Source: Umbilicaria muhlenbergii (Eukaryota; Ascomycota; Lecanoromycetes; Umbilicariales; Umbilicariaceae). From it: a stretch of 64,000 nucleotides of DNA. The DNA lies in contig KK106981.1 of NCBI GenBank assembly GCA_000611775.1, positions 1,417,078-1,481,077 on the forward strand, given 5' to 3'. Numbering within the stretch: the stretch's first letter is position 1; every line of letters begins with the position of its first letter. Shown here in pieces: positions 22,490-34,965 of the stretch. The notes beneath the pieces are model-generated. The model saw only the letters and a list, made by a program, of their open reading frames with translations, was not told where the DNA came from and searched no databases. A program made the translations under genes and the position numbers.

Positions 22490-23957
22490 TGAGATGCAGG
22501 TGTTGCCTCCTATGTTTTATTATTAATGCTCAGGCCATCAGTCTTCACTCAAGATTATGAGTTGTCACGCATGTGAATGCAGCTTGACAACATTAAGAAT
22601 TAAAATGATATGAGCTTCACCTGAGTCATCAGTCTCTTCTCAGCATGCAAGAAGTATCAGGAACATCATCAGTCATGAAGTTGCAATAAATACTTGCTAG
22701 AACTGATCACCTTCTCATGAAACATCTTGAGCTTAAGGTTAACAAAAGAAGTCTTCATGATGCTTAAAAATTAACATCACTCTTCTGATCTCATTCACAT
22801 TATACAGGTGTCTCACTGTCATGATGCAAGTATCTTCAAAGTTAATAATCAGGATTACATGAATATATTTAAGTCAATGATACAGCTGTTCTGATATGTT
22901 GAGCCTTCACTATACCACTATAGAGTGAAATGCACAAAGGATAAGGTAGAAACTCAGGATTTTTGCAGAATGATGATCAGTCTCTTCTTTCATTAATGTG
23001 CAATGTGAATATCTGTGAGTTGAGAGACACTTCAACTCTTTAAATCTTTTTCAATGACATTACAGCTTTCCTTGCCTGCACGGTTTCAACAGATAGCATA
23101 TACTAATGTAGCAGAACCTCAATCAAGATAATGTGTCATGATTAAAATTGTTGAGGAAGTACACACCCTTGGTGTGTTCTTTTCATTCAGTTCAATGAAT
23201 GTGAATTTAATTCAATGAACACATCTATCATTCATTGAACATGCTTACAAGTGTTGCAGAACAGTGGTTCAGATATTTTTCATCATTCATTAATTTGTTA
23301 TCATCAGCAGCACTGCATCTCTTCATGATTCACTGCATCAACACTCTCCTTGCCCCTCATTATCCTCTTCATTAAACACTTTTTTTAATCTTCATGATAT
23401 CATCTTCTGCTTCTCTCATCAATATTCTCATCATGACTCATTCATTAATCTGTTATCATCAGCAGTGCTGCATCATCTTACAATTTACTTCATCAACACT
23501 CTTCTTGCCCCTCACTATTCTCTTCATTAAACACTTTTTTTAATCTTCATGACATCACCTTCTGCTTCTCTCAGCAACACTCTCACTGTGACAATACATT
23601 ATAATAATAGCTCATCATCTGACAGTCATTTTAGAATTTACAATGAAAGATGAAGTCCTCAAATGAGCAGGAGTGAGACATAATATTTATCAGTTAAATG
23701 CATGAAACTCCTTCACAACCTCTCATTTAATCTTAAAAGCACTCAGAGCTGTTGAGTGAATTTAATAAATGAATCTGAGATTCCTTCTCCTCTACATCAT
23801 TCATACTGTCAGTGAACATAAAGGACTTTGTGATCAGAGTGCAATTGTTGAATGAGACAAAACCCCTCACTGTCACTTTACATCAGTGTGAGTGATGTTA
23901 TACTGATCAGTTTGATCTCATGTCACACAAGTTCATTAAATTCAACTTTCTGCTCAG
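22490..23957 (+). other. Block B leader: repeat-family start and pyrimidine-rich region
   Basis: 22,490-22,690 repeats the copy A start at 12,702. A ~165-bp tandem duplication follows at about 23,281-23,590: CATTCATTAAT.TGTTATCATCAGC, then CATCAACACTC, then CATTAAACACTTTTTTTAAT, twice. 23,690-23,900 matches 14,340-14,545 of block A. So blocks A and B share start, leader and first coding region. Confidence 0.6.
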
Positions 23958-24704
23958 GTGATGAAACCTCATTTCAAGCTTATTAAGTCACTTTATTTGC
24001 ATGTGCATGAATATTATCATCAATCCACAATACTCAACACCCGTGAGAAGGATATGACATCAGAGTTATACAACATGAGCTTAAACCTCAGAGGATTCTT
24101 CACAGAGAGCAAGATCTTGAATGATCTGCCTGATTTAAGTGCACTTTATGACGCAGTGAGAGCTGAAAAGCTGAAGTATGCACATGCAACTGAGCGTGAA
24201 ATCCTTCAAATAATAGAAGACTACTGAGGCAATTGAATAATCTCTCTTATGTCATCATATCAACTGTTATTATATGATCTATATCACTTCCTGAGTGATG
24301 CTGAGAAGGAGTGCATTCAGCATCAGATTTCATCAGATCTGAAAGTCAGACTGTTTAAGGTGCATGACCTGAATATTTACTGAGTGAGGAGTGATGACCT
24401 TTTCAGATCTTTCAAATCAGTCTCAGCAGTCATGTGAAGAGGCATGATTAACTACAATTTTGAATTCAGAGCAGCTAAAGCTTTATATGATAAGTGAAAG
24501 AGAGAGCTGAACTCAGAACCTGATCTCATTGAATTCACTGAAGCATTTAAGAACATGACAGTGAGTGAAAAGACTAAAGAGCTGACAGACAGAAGTGATG
24601 AAGAGAACAGCAGTGAGAAATCAACTACTGAATCTCAAAGAAAGGATTCAGATGAGCTCAAGGATCAGGACATCACTGTGAAGAAAGTGAATACAATCAA
24701 TTAA
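23958..24704 (+). pseudogene. TGA-interrupted frame of ~248 codons, unknown product
   Basis: From ATG at 23,958 to TAA at 24,704 the only internal stops are TGA (five). Visible content: SLYLHVHEYYHQSTIL, DAVRAEKLKYAHATEREILQ, LLYDLYHFLSDAEKECIQHQ, and an acidic, Ser-rich tail (ENSSEKSTTESQRKDSDEL). The profile, helical domain then charged tail, would suit a gag-like or DNA-associated protein, but no family is recognised. It belongs to block B. Confidence 0.45.
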
Positions 24705-24773
24705 GATGAAATTACTCAAAGTCAGATCAATTCTGATATCATACACATAATTATCTTATCAAGATCAATTTTA

Positions 24774-26756
24774 ATGAATGACTTAACTTCATCTGCTGTT
24801 CAACCTCATCTGTTAACCTTCAGTTATCAGTTTTTGCAAATGGTGGCTCATCAGAAAAGACAGTTTGAGCTCACATATCAAAACTCACCTCATGACAACT
24901 CACTCACTCAACACCCTTTGCTACATTTCAATTCACCTCACTCAATGAGTGAGACATCAGATCATGCTGAGCTGATTATATCATCTCTGTCATGAGATCA
25001 CCTGCCTCACTCAGCTCAGTCAGTCAGGTTTAATAACTTAATTGATACACTTCATCTGATGAGTCATTCCACGTCAAAAGAACTGTGATCATTACTCATA
25101 CTTAATCAGCCCTCATTAGTCAAGGATTACCTTGTGTTGACTTCACTGACATTAAGAAAAGATGAGTTTAACTTCATTAAACTCATGTTACACATGACCT
25201 CATTGAGAATGAAACTCAGTGCATCAAGCTTTACTGTCAACAATCACTCACCTGCTCAGACACATTCAAAGCCTGAAATCTGATCAAGAATCCTCTCATC
25301 ACAGCTCATAAGCCCTCATACACCTCATGATGTAACATTAGACATCATTCATCTCATGGCATCTCAGCTGACTGACATCATAAAGTGAGCTCCTACCTCA
25401 GAGCCTACCTGCATCTCAAGAGAAACAAGGTTGAGGTCAGGTCTTCAGCCTAATTCAGTGAAATTTAAGATGTTGAAGAAGGATGATCACCTCAACTCTG
25501 CATCAACTGAGGTTCCTGAACTGAAGAGAATGAAAACAATCATCAAAAAAAGTAATTAAAAAGATGAGATCAAGATTCTGAGTTCACCTCATGTTCTGAA
25601 GATATACAAGAAGGGAGGATCAGTCAGAAGAAACATCATCATGAGTCACAAGAAAGCTCTGATCAACATGAACTTTACAGACTGATCAGTTTATTATCAT
25701 GAGTTCAATTGAAGTTCATATGATGTGAAAGACATAGACACAGCTCTGTTAATGAATGTGAAGCTCACTGATCACCTGATGCAACAAGTGATGAAACAGC
25801 TCATTATCAATGATCAAGTGACTTAATACAAGGCAGACTTTGATGCAAATGAAGCTCTTAAGATCATACAATACAATCTGAGCTCAGCTGCCAAGCTCAA
25901 AGTTCAGTCTGATGAAGAAAACTGAGGGGCTGAATGATATAATCAGATCTGATGAGGTCAATACAAGTTCATCAGTGAAGCAGAGGCAAGGAAAGGGGAT
26001 TCAGTGATATTAAAGAAAAGTGTGAAAAAGAAGGTAAAGAAGTGAAAAGCAAGTGAGTGAAGTTTAAGTGAGAGATCATTCATTCAAGGAGACCTTAAAT
26101 TTGATTACATAATCATCATCATGAGGTCTTTAAGATCAGGTAAGCACTTAGAACTTGTACAGCTCATGAAGCTCTCACTGTTGACTGAAAGACCTGCTCA
26201 ACTGAAGACCTCACAACTGATCATGTGAGAATCAGCATTATCAAGCTTGATGAGGATAAATCAATCCTCAGAGATGAAGCTGAGGCTGTTGAGCATGAGC
26301 ATCAGGTCAGAAGAACAATCTTCAAGTAATATATTTAAAAATTATGACATGACGGAGAAGAAGGCAATCAGGAAGGTAATGAGTGAAGAAGTGACATGAA
26401 TGAAAAATAAGTTGAAAAAGATCATGCATCAGATGCTCATGATCAACAAAGCACTTCAGCAGGCTTATGATGATGATCAAGACCTCCTCAACATCATTAT
26501 CTTTTTAAAGCAAATTCAGGCAGACCTGATCAACTTCATCAATGAGTTCATCATCAACCTCAGTGCTCATCTTGAGGATGAAAGCAAGTCTAGGTTCAAC
26601 AAGGCATGATTTATGAATACATGAAAGAAAGCTCTTGACAGGCATGATTACTCAGGTTTCATCATTAAAGATGACTGAGAAGAGATTAGAAAACTGAATG
26701 TTTTAATGAGAGAGAATGAAGGGGATAATTCTTTATCAGAAGGATATGAGGAATAA
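24774..26756 (+). pseudogene. TGA-interrupted frame of ~660 codons, unknown product
   Basis: One frame from ATG at 24,774 to TAA at 26,756 is broken by more than twenty TGA codons but only two TAA and no TAG. It starts MNDLTSSAVQPHLLTFSYQF. It includes GGSVRRNIIMSHKKALINMN, a basic patch KKSVKKKVKK and a helical C-terminal part NKLKKIMHQMLMINKALQQA, DDDQDLLNIIIFLKQIQADL and NEFIINLSAHLEDESKSRF. I do not recognise it. Length and skewed stops argue it was one real coding sequence before mutation. Confidence 0.5.
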
Positions 26757-26990
26757 AGAGCAGAAGCAAGTCATTCAGAGGTTGACTTTATTAAGAAAGA
26801 GAGATGTTGATCAGAGCTTTTAAATGTAAAATAAGTAACTTAACATAAATCAATGATGAGCAGGATGACTGACTGAGGGAAATATTAATTATGTATATGT
26901 GATGAATGTGCGCTCATGGCAACAACAAGTTGCTAAATGAGTGCTCAGATTTAAAATATAAGTGCTAAAACTGTATCTTTCTAAGTGAAA
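26757..26990. other. Junction region between block B and element III
   Basis: No frame or repeat recognised. The element III integrase breaks off at about 26,990-27,000. The sequence here has a few unmutated words (GTGCGCTCATGGCAACAAC) and could be the right end of an inserted element, but no terminal repeat was matched. Confidence 0.35.
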
Positions 26991-28939
26991 ATATCTGAGC
27001 GGGCTGTCACTTTGTGGATGTACACATGCTTCATCATAGGTTGAAGATAAACTGAGGGCCTCAGTCTGAGGTAATAAAGCTTAACAGGTCATGTAGATAA
27101 TAAATGTTTTATAATATAAATCATATTAACTCATCTGTTGAGGTTCCTTCATCTTTTGAATGACAGAGAACATAATGCCTCTTCTTAAATAATCTGTTAA
27201 TGAGGGTGCAGATGACGTTATAGCCCTTTGATATTAACAATTTAATTATAAAGTTCATGATAATGTCTTGTCAGCATTGCTGTGGAATAAGCAGAGGAAC
27301 TAGTAGTTCATTAAGAGCATCATGTGAAGATTTGCTGCATTGACAATGATGACAGTTCTGAATGTATTGCTTGACAGTGCTCACATGATCAGGTCAGTAG
27401 TAGTGCTGATGAATAAATTTCACTGTTCAGTTTATGCCTGAATGTTCAGAAGATGACTGATCATGTATTTCTTAAAGAAGCTCAGTATGTAGAGATTCAA
27501 GTACTCATAAAAAGTTGTTTTTAAATAAAGTGTCATTCACTACCTGACATTCATAAAGGTGAGTGTCATGTAACTTAATGACATTCTTTGTTATGATTGA
27601 ATGATATTCACTGCATAGCTCATCTGTCTTATTAACTGCATGCACATGTTTAAAAAGACTTTCTTTCACTTCTTCTACTTGAACTTTCACACAGTTCAAG
27701 GTAAGAATGATTTAATAAATCAGGTTCTTGTCTCCTGAGTTATCAGATGTTCAAGTTAATGCATTCATCTTGTCATTAATCTTGCCTGTTTGAAAGATGA
27801 CCTGAAAGTTGAACTCTGATAAGATATTTAAGTATTTAACTTGACATCATGTCAGTTTCTTGTTCTTTATGAAGGTCTTCAAGGCCTGATGATCAGTGAA
27901 AACTTGTATGAGCAAGTCAATGTGTTTGAGTTCAGGACATCAGTGTTCAAAACAGTGAATAATGATTAAAAGTTCCTTATCATAGATGTAATAATTATAT
28001 TTCACTGATATCATGCTCTTGTTGTAAAACATCATCAGGTGAAGAACTCCTTCATTATCATATTGAGAGAGGATTTCACCTGTCACAAGGTTAAAGACAT
28101 TCATCTTCAGTATAATCTGATGATTGAGATTGAAATGCTTTAATACAGAGACTTCTGTCATGACCTTTTTGAGGTTCTGAAACACCTTGAAGCTGTCTTC
28201 AGTTTATGTGAATGAAACCTCTTTCCTAATAAACTTAATGAGAGATTTAATGATTTTGAAGAAGTCCTGTATGAATCAATAATAAAAGTTAATGAAACCT
28301 ATGAAGCCTTAAACCTCTTTCAGGTTGATTGATTTAACTTAATTTATGACTGCTTTAATCTTCTGAGGATTTATGTGTAACTTTTCCTCTGATATTATGA
28401 CTTCTAGGAAGATGATCTCAGAGACATTAAATTCACACTTCTTGATGTTGACTTGTAAGTCAACCTCATGAAGATGATGAAGGATTTATTTAACATGATG
28501 ATTATGCTCCTTTCAAGTCCTGCTGTAGATGAGGATGTCATTCAGATAAGCTTAACAGAAGTCATTAAGAAAGTCTCATAAAGTGTTGTTAATATACTGC
28601 TGAAAGGTGCTCAGTTCATTGATTAATCTGAACAGTAGAACATGATATTTGTAAGAGCTCAGAGCAATGATGAAGATCATAAGATCCTCACTACTTATTC
28701 AGATGCATATGTAGCTTATTGAAGATGATGATAATGTCAAGCTTAATAAAATGTTTGCATTCTAGAATCTTTTCAATCACCTCTTCAATCAGCAGTAAAG
28801 GATAATGATTTCACTTTGTGAGGATATTAAGCTTCTGATAATTCATATAGAATCATAAGTCGCTGTTTGCCTTTAAAGTGAACAACATCAATGAGGAGTA
28901 AGCTGCTTTGCTTAAGATAATAAAGCCTTTAAAGAGGTT
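26991..28939 (-). pseudogene. Element III RT (C-terminal part), RNase H and integrase relic
   Basis: Reading leftward from 28,939: NLFKGFIILSKAAYSSLML and NYQKLNIL (RT fingers), then RT palm, then RNase H at 28,185-27,940 with GEILSQYDNEGVLH and YYIYDKELLIIIHCFEH. An integrase HHCC-like region follows near 27,370 (YIQNCHHCQCSK), then the core piece FIIKLLISKG, and SFITSD.GPQFIF near 27,070. Stops are chiefly TGA. The integrase stops short of the HPQTDGQTE block, consistent with truncation at about 26,990. Confidence 0.78.
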
Positions 28940-28944
28940 CTCAT
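28940..28944. repeat. Target-site duplication of element IV (left)
   Basis: CTCAT, matched by CTCAT at 51,065-51,069. Confidence 0.9.
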
Positions 28945-29399
28945 TGTAAGTGTACTATCATGAGGTAATATCTTAACTAAGGAATTACAAAGTTATGTGA
29001 CAATAATGGCTTAAACTTATAGTTGGTGGTTTGCAATAGTATGATATTGTTAGTAGGTAGAGAATTATTGCTAAGAAAGAAAGTGAAACATACTCTGATC
29101 TTATAATATATCTCTTCTGAAGTTAACCTGCTTGAGGAAGATCTCATGAAGCAGTCACCTCAGTGAAGCTGCCTTCATGAGGTGTTCATTGCTGAATCAC
29201 ATCTTCATGAGGTGTTATCAATGATGTCAACTTCTTTAATCACTTTCATGAAGTGTCAGGAGTGATGTTTATTGACTGAGCTTTCTCATGAGGTTGATTC
29301 ACTAATGAAAGTTATCTTCATAAGGCTGTGCTGTTGTTAAGCATAATCTTTTTTATTCTGAACTAGCACTTAATGAGTTTTGTACATTGAATGCTCACA
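28945..29399 (-). repeat. Element IV 3' LTR (left)
   Basis: 455 bp, TGTAAGTGTACTATCATGAG ... TTGAATGCTCACA. It has the same length as the right LTR with scattered C/T and G/A differences. A purine-rich tract (GAAGGAAGAAAGTAA on the minus strand, 29,400-29,414) adjoins it as expected for a polypurine tract. Confidence 0.93.
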
Positions 29400-30328
29400 T
29401 TACTTTCTTCCTTCAAAGGCTCATGTTCTTATGAGTATGATGATGTTCACAGTTGCAAGCCTTCACTGAGAAGCACTTCACAATGCATCAGTAACAGTAA
29501 AAAAAATGACTCTGTAAGTTGAAAAAAAAATTAAAATCATAAAAAAAAATATGTTGTGAAGCTCATTAAAACTCAGTGAGAAAAAGAGTCTCCCTTCACA
29601 AGATGTTTATGAAGTTATAATTAATTTATACACTGACTCAGTGTTTGTGATGATTGTTGCTCATTTGTGAGCCTGTTCAGCTGTTCATGAGGTCATTCAG
29701 ATTCACTTTGTCAAGTTTCATGAATGACTTATGCAGATCATAAGGTCAGAGTTTTCACTGTTAATAATCTTCACAACTTCAATCTTTCACCTCTCATCAG
29801 ATAAGTTTATGATCATGATTTTTATAATGCTTCTTGTGATGTTTTGCCCTCATGATGCTTGTCTTCATGATGCTTGTCTTCATGATGCTTGTCTTCATGA
29901 TGCTTATCTTCATGATGCTTGCCTTCATGATGCTTGCCTTCATGGTGCCTTTTCATTAACAGTGATACAGCTCATCATGCTTTGCATCAGTTACACAGTT
30001 AATGTCTTCAGGCAAATCATCTGCAATTTTCATTTGTTTTCTTCCTTTGTGTGAGTCTCTGACTCAGCCTCTTGCAATCATACCTTTCATGAGGTAGCTC
30101 TTCATGAGGAGGCTCAGCTTCATGATTGCATCATCTCACAGCAGCTCATCTGACTCACTGATCATGAATAAGATCATGAAGTGATCTGTAAGTGACCTTC
30201 ATGATCACTCTTCATGAGAATACTTCATGACTGACTTTCACAATAATAATTATGAAGACTGAAGATATTCTTTCTTAAACCTGTGAGTTGTGTGTTGCTG
30301 TCATCATAAGTCACAGTTTTAGTCATTT
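29400..30328 (-). other. Element IV internal 3' region
   Basis: Noncoding or beyond-recognition sequence between the 3' LTR and the insertion of V. It matches element II at 8,757-9,120. It contains the 15-bp repeat listed separately. Confidence 0.6.
29845..29948. repeat. 15-bp tandem repeat, about seven copies
   Basis: The unit is CATGATGCTTGTCTT with C/T variants, encoding HDACL-like pentapeptides in one frame. It is absent from the corresponding region of element II, so it is a local expansion. The protein repeat is incidental. Confidence 0.9.
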
Positions 30329-30333
30329 TAAGG
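30329..30333. repeat. Target-site duplication of element V (left)
   Basis: TAAGG, matched by TAAGG at 45,169-45,173. Confidence 0.92.
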
Positions 30334-30728
30334 TGTTAAGGCTCCCACACTATAGTACTAGTGAAGTACACAGTGTGAATGTACATGTGATACTGCTCAT
30401 CTTGCTCACCTTGCTCATCTAGGTGAGCATGATAAGCATGAAGTGTTACATCATGTTGCTCACCTTGCTCAATGTGATGAGCATGATGAGCACACTGAGC
30501 ACATGAGTCTCCTATAATTTATATAATCACAGGTAGATTCATAGTTAGGAGCTCATGCTCAACTCATGTATTAAATGCAATCTCTTAAATTTATGACTAC
30601 TAGTTCCCTCACTGATTCTTAACTTTAAGGTCATATAGTTCATTGAATCTTGTCTAGTTCATTGAATCATACCTTGTAGTTCATTGAACAACAGTATTAC
30701 TTCAGTCATTATGACATCACCTGTTACA
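30334..30728 (+). repeat. Element V 5' LTR
   Basis: 395 bp. It contains three TAGTTCATTGAA words near its 3' end and a hairpin built of GCTCACCT/AGGTGAGC (about 30,404-30,428). It ends CACCTGTTACA. Confidence 0.94.
30520..30526 (+). promoter_or_regulatory. Probable TATA box in element V 5' LTR
   Basis: TATATAA, located about two thirds through the LTR. The same motif is kept in the 3' LTR at 44,960-44,966. Placement inside an LTR fits an RNA polymerase II promoter; activity is not shown. Confidence 0.5.
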
Positions 30729-30784
30729 CTTTAAGCATCAATCTACAGGGTATCAGTCACACAATGAATTAACTCATCAGTCTC

Positions 30785-31860
30785 AAGATGTTCAAATCCT
30801 TCAACAGAGAAGAATCAGTTACTGAACATCTCTTCAACAAAGTAATCTGAGTTAAGATCTCATTATCAGATAAGTTTCTTGATGAGAGAAGATTGTTAAA
30901 CCTGTTTCTCACTCAGCTTGACATGTACTTGTGATTCAACAAGACTCTATTCATTTCAGAATCAGAGAAAGTGTTGTTCACCTCCTCATTCTTGAGGTCA
31001 GATGCTTTGAACTGATTTAAACTTATCCTCTGAGATTACCTTGACAACAAGATTAAAGATCAGGATGACTCAATTAACAAGATCTTTCATGATCTAAGGA
31101 AGTTCAAGAAGCAGATAAGGATAATGTTCAGAACAGTCAATGAAAAGAAAATGACAAAGTGAGAGATCTGCAACATTCAGCAGAAAGGAGCAGCTGCTAT
31201 GTATGTGACAAACTTTCAGAGACTCACCTCACATATGAATTGAGATGATATTGCTTTGACAGTGCAATATTACAAGGGACTGAAGGACATGATGAAAGAT
31301 GAAATCTTTAAAGTTGAACACCCTGTCACACTCTCAGAAATGATCAAATGATCAATCATCATCAACAACTGAGCTTATGAATAAAGTTTAAAAAAGAGTC
31401 ATAAGATTCTCATACCTTGAAGGGCTGAGAAGAACTGTGAGCATCAGTACAACAATCAACTCTACTACAGACCTTAACTCATGAAAATTGATGTTGTTAC
31501 TCAAGTGAATCAATTTCAGTGAGGGAAAGGACTCAGGAAGAACTCAGGAAAAAAAGAGAAGCCTCATGAAAACAATTGTTATAACTGCAAAAAGTCAGGA
31601 CATTTTGCTCATGACTGTTGAGTCTCAGGAAAAACTGTTCAATCAAAGAAGACATACACAGCCACACAAGAAGTAAAGGTCAAAGTTAATCATAACATTA
31701 TGTCTTGAACAGCATGTTATGATGATGACTGTCACACTCATCAGAGTGATAAAGATGACTCTGAATGATTTTCATGTCAACTTAAGAAGACAAGAGAATA
31801 TATCATGACCTCTCACTGAGACCCTGTCACAGACGCGGAAAGACATCAAGTTAAGTAAAA
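30785..31860 (+). pseudogene. Element V gag relic with CCHC zinc knuckle
   Basis: The frame, read through TGA codons, has FLTQLDMYL, FTSSFLRSDALN, FKKQIRIMFRTVNEKK and FQRLTSHMN, the pattern of a gypsy capsid domain. Then at about 31,575-31,617 comes CYNCKKSGHFAHDC, a complete CX2CX4HX4C nucleocapsid knuckle. Acidic sequence follows. Internal stops are nearly all TGA. Confidence 0.8.
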
Positions 31861-34627
31861 ACAGTTTAATCAAGAAGACAATTACATTAACAGTGATGAT
31901 ATGTTACCCTCATCTAGTGAGGAGGAAGACTTCATGAAAGTAACAGACTTTAATGATTCAGGAGAGATCATTATGAAGAATGACAATATTTAAGCATTCA
32001 CTCATGAAGAACAGTGACTGAAAACTTATAAAAAAGTATTTAAAATGTTGAAAGGATCTCCTGAAAATTATGAAAATCACATAAGTTAATTGCAGGAGTG
32101 AATCCTGTAAACAATTAAAGATGTGTTCACTCAGAAAGGTGAAATCAAGAGTGTGAATTATCAGGATATACTCAGAGAAATGTCATCAAAAGGTTTAAAG
32201 TTCATCATGAAAGAAGAGTATATTACCCTCAATGAAGCACACATCTCAAGAAAACTATGCATGAAAGTTTGAGAACTTTGAAGTGAATACTTGAAGTTGA
32301 ACCTGATACAGTACCCGGACAAGAAAGTCAACTCAAAGGACTTCAAGTATATGAAAGAGAATCTGAGATTCCTCTCATTTAATTCAAAAAATTAGAAGGC
32401 CCTTCAGGTCAGAGGTCTCTGAAGATGCTTGAACTAAAGTCTTCAGAAGAGGTGATTGCTAAAGAAATCACTGTCACAGAAGACATGAGCAACTTCTGTG
32501 TCTGAGTTAAAGTAAAAGGTCACTCAGTCAGACTGTTAATCAACAGTGACTGTACAGGGAATTTCTTGAATTCACAGTTCACAAAAATGAATGAGATAGA
32601 AATTCAGAAAAAGTGAAATCCCTATTCACTTCAAGGGTTTGATAAAACCCTTATGAAACACAACAACAGTCATGTGGATGAAGAAATCATTTCAACACTG
32701 ATACAGATAAGTCAACACTGAGAGAAAATTAATTTCAACATTATAAAGCAGTCAGGAAGTGACATAATTCTAAGCATATCATGACTCTGACAGGCCAATC
32801 TGATGATTGATTAAGTTAAGAATGAGATATACTTCATCAAAGGCAGTATTTTTATAAAGTTATATTCAGTCCTACACTCACCTGAAGGAGTGAAAGTCTT
32901 CACTATAACAGCAGAAGAGACGCATGAGGAGTTAAAAAATCTCAATGTAAAGATACTGTGAACTAAGTGAGTTGATGACAATTGAGACCTTATTACCAAG
33001 TTATTTATCCCTAAAGAATACAAAGACTTCAAAGAGTTGTTTACAGCAGTAAAGGAACAGGACGTCTTATTAAAACATTAAGAATAAGATCATGAAATCA
33101 AAATCATAAAAGAGTGTAAATCAACAAAGCAACTCATATACTCATTGTCACCTCAGAAGTTAAATGCATTGTGAGAATATTTAAAGAAGAACTTACAAAA
33201 AGGATTCATTCAAGAATCTCAGTCTTCAGCAGAATATCTGATATTATTTATCTCAAAATCTGACAGATCATTGAGGTTGTGTGTTAATTACAAAGCATTA
33301 AACAACATAGTGATAAAAAACAGTTACTCACTGCCGCTCATGTCAGAACTGCAGGACAGATTTCAGGAAACATAATGATTCATGAAGTTCAACATCTCAG
33401 AGGCATTCAACCAGATACAGATAAAAGAAGGTGATGAATGAAAAACAGCATTTCAAACACACTCAGGGCTGTATGAGTACTTGATAATGTTGTTCAGATT
33501 AATCAACGCCCCCGCAACCTTTCAGGCTTTTATCAATAATGTTTTATGACAATATTTGAACCAGTTCATGGTCATCTACCTCAACAACATACTGATGTAC
33601 TTGAAAATGAAAGAGCAACACATCAAACATGTTCAGAAAGTTCTACAAGTGTTAAAGGACACTGACTTACAAGTTAAACCTGAGAAGAGTCTTTTTCATG
33701 TCAAAGAAGTTCAGTTCCTTGAATTTATCATCACATCAGAAGGTCTATGAATGAACCTGAAAAAAATCAGTTTCATGATTGAATGATCAGTTTTGATAAG
33801 CATCAAGGAAGTACAATCCTTTCTAAGCTTTGCAAACTTCTATAAGAAGTTTATTGAGAAATATTTTAAAATCACAGCACCCTTAACAGAGTTGATGAAG
33901 AAAGATCAGAAGTTTGTTTAATCTACTGAAGCACAGAAATTCTTCAAAGAGCTGAAGAAACACTTCACATCATAATTAATTCTCATGAGTTTTGACCCTG
34001 AGAAACCTATTACGCTCAAGATGAACACATCAGACGGAGTCATAGAAGCATGCATTAATCAGTTAAATGATAAGAGATGTCTGTGATCAGTAGCTTATTA
34101 CTCATAAAAGCTTTTAAGTGCTGAACAGAGTTATAAGATACATGACAAGGAGCTGTTAACTATTGTTGATGCATTTAAGCAATGACATGTATATCTTGAA
34201 GGACCAAAGCATGAGGTTCAGGTGTATTCAGATCATAAGAATTTATTATACTTTATGACAATGAAGGTCTTAAATCAGAGACAAGTTCATTGATTGAAAG
34301 AATTGTCACAGTACAACTTCAAGATTCATTATTGAAAGAGATCAGAGAACATCAAAGTGAACACTCTCAGCAGACAAGCTGATTATTTACAAGAGAAATC
34401 AGTCATGAATCAAGTTATCCTTCAGAAAGATGAGCAAGGTAGGATAACTTACAATCAAGAAGTCAACTTTATGATAAAAGTTGAAGACAATGTTTTTGAG
34501 AAACAAGTCTGAAAAGTGTTGAAGAATGACAAGTTAACACAACAGGTTCTTCAGAATATTAATGATCATGAAAGCTTCAAAGAGCAAGAAGGCCTCTTAC
34601 TTTTTTAAGACTTAATTTATATCTCAG
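31861..34627 (+). pseudogene. Element V protease, RT and RNase H relic
   Basis: Retropepsin: near 32,530, LLINSDCTGNFLNS in place of an IDSG.TG active site (D to N, G to D). RT: YSLSPQKLNAL (33,140), DRSLRLCVNYKALNNI (33,265), [35 protein letters not shown] (33,450), and IYLNNILMYL at 33,575, where the two catalytic Asp are Asn. RNase H: near 34,020 LKMNTSDGVIEACINQL, KIHDKELLTIVDAF and VYSDHKNLLYFMT. The frame leads into DLIYIS at 34,620, where element VI is inserted. Stops are TGA plus a few TAA. Confidence 0.88.
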
Positions 34628-34632
34628 TCAGC
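34628..34632. repeat. Target-site duplication of element VI (left)
   Basis: TCAGC, matched by TCAGC at 42,972-42,976. Confidence 0.93.
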
Positions 34633-34912
34633 TGTCAGGGCCATCATATAATAATATAACAGTACAACAAGTATGACACTATAGTATGACACTATAGTAT
34701 GACATTATATAAACATGATGACTCAGCGCTTAGCGCCTTGACATCAAGTAAAACTCTTCACAAGGAGGTTCAGAAACCTGCTTCCTCAGTGATCAGTTTT
34801 ACCACTGAATAAAAGATGTATAATCATTGCATTGACCTCATCATGACTATATTGCCTATGACACCTCATTCAAACATCATTATGATGATCATTGTACACT
34901 CAGCCTCTTACA
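34633..34912 (+). repeat. Element VI 5' LTR
   Basis: 280 bp. Near the start there are repeated TATGACACTATAG words. It contains a palindromic AGCGCTTAGCGC and ends CCTCTTACA. Confidence 0.95.
34706..34713 (+). promoter_or_regulatory. Probable TATA box in element VI 5' LTR
   Basis: TATATAAA just upstream of CATGATGACTCAGCGC; the same box is at 42,765-42,772 in the 3' LTR. It suits an LTR promoter. Confidence 0.55.
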
Positions 34913-34965
34913 TACTGATCACTCAGTACCTTCAGGTGAACGGTCATGTTAAAAGCAAATAAGAC

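Noticed and set aside
12702-23600. Blocks at 12,702 and 22,490 as the two LTRs of one retrotransposon
   Set aside because: Homology covers only ~200 bp then breaks, both copies are followed by the same coding start, and no third copy closes block B. A repeated gene block fits better, though an LTR origin is not excluded.
12702-26990. Starship-type giant transposon
   Set aside because: No tyrosine recombinase of the captain (DUF3435) type could be recognised, and the interval is small and repeat-broken.
29731-30054. Protein with HDACL repeats
   Set aside because: The stretch is a 15-bp tandem repeat within noncoding element IV sequence and has no counterpart in element II.
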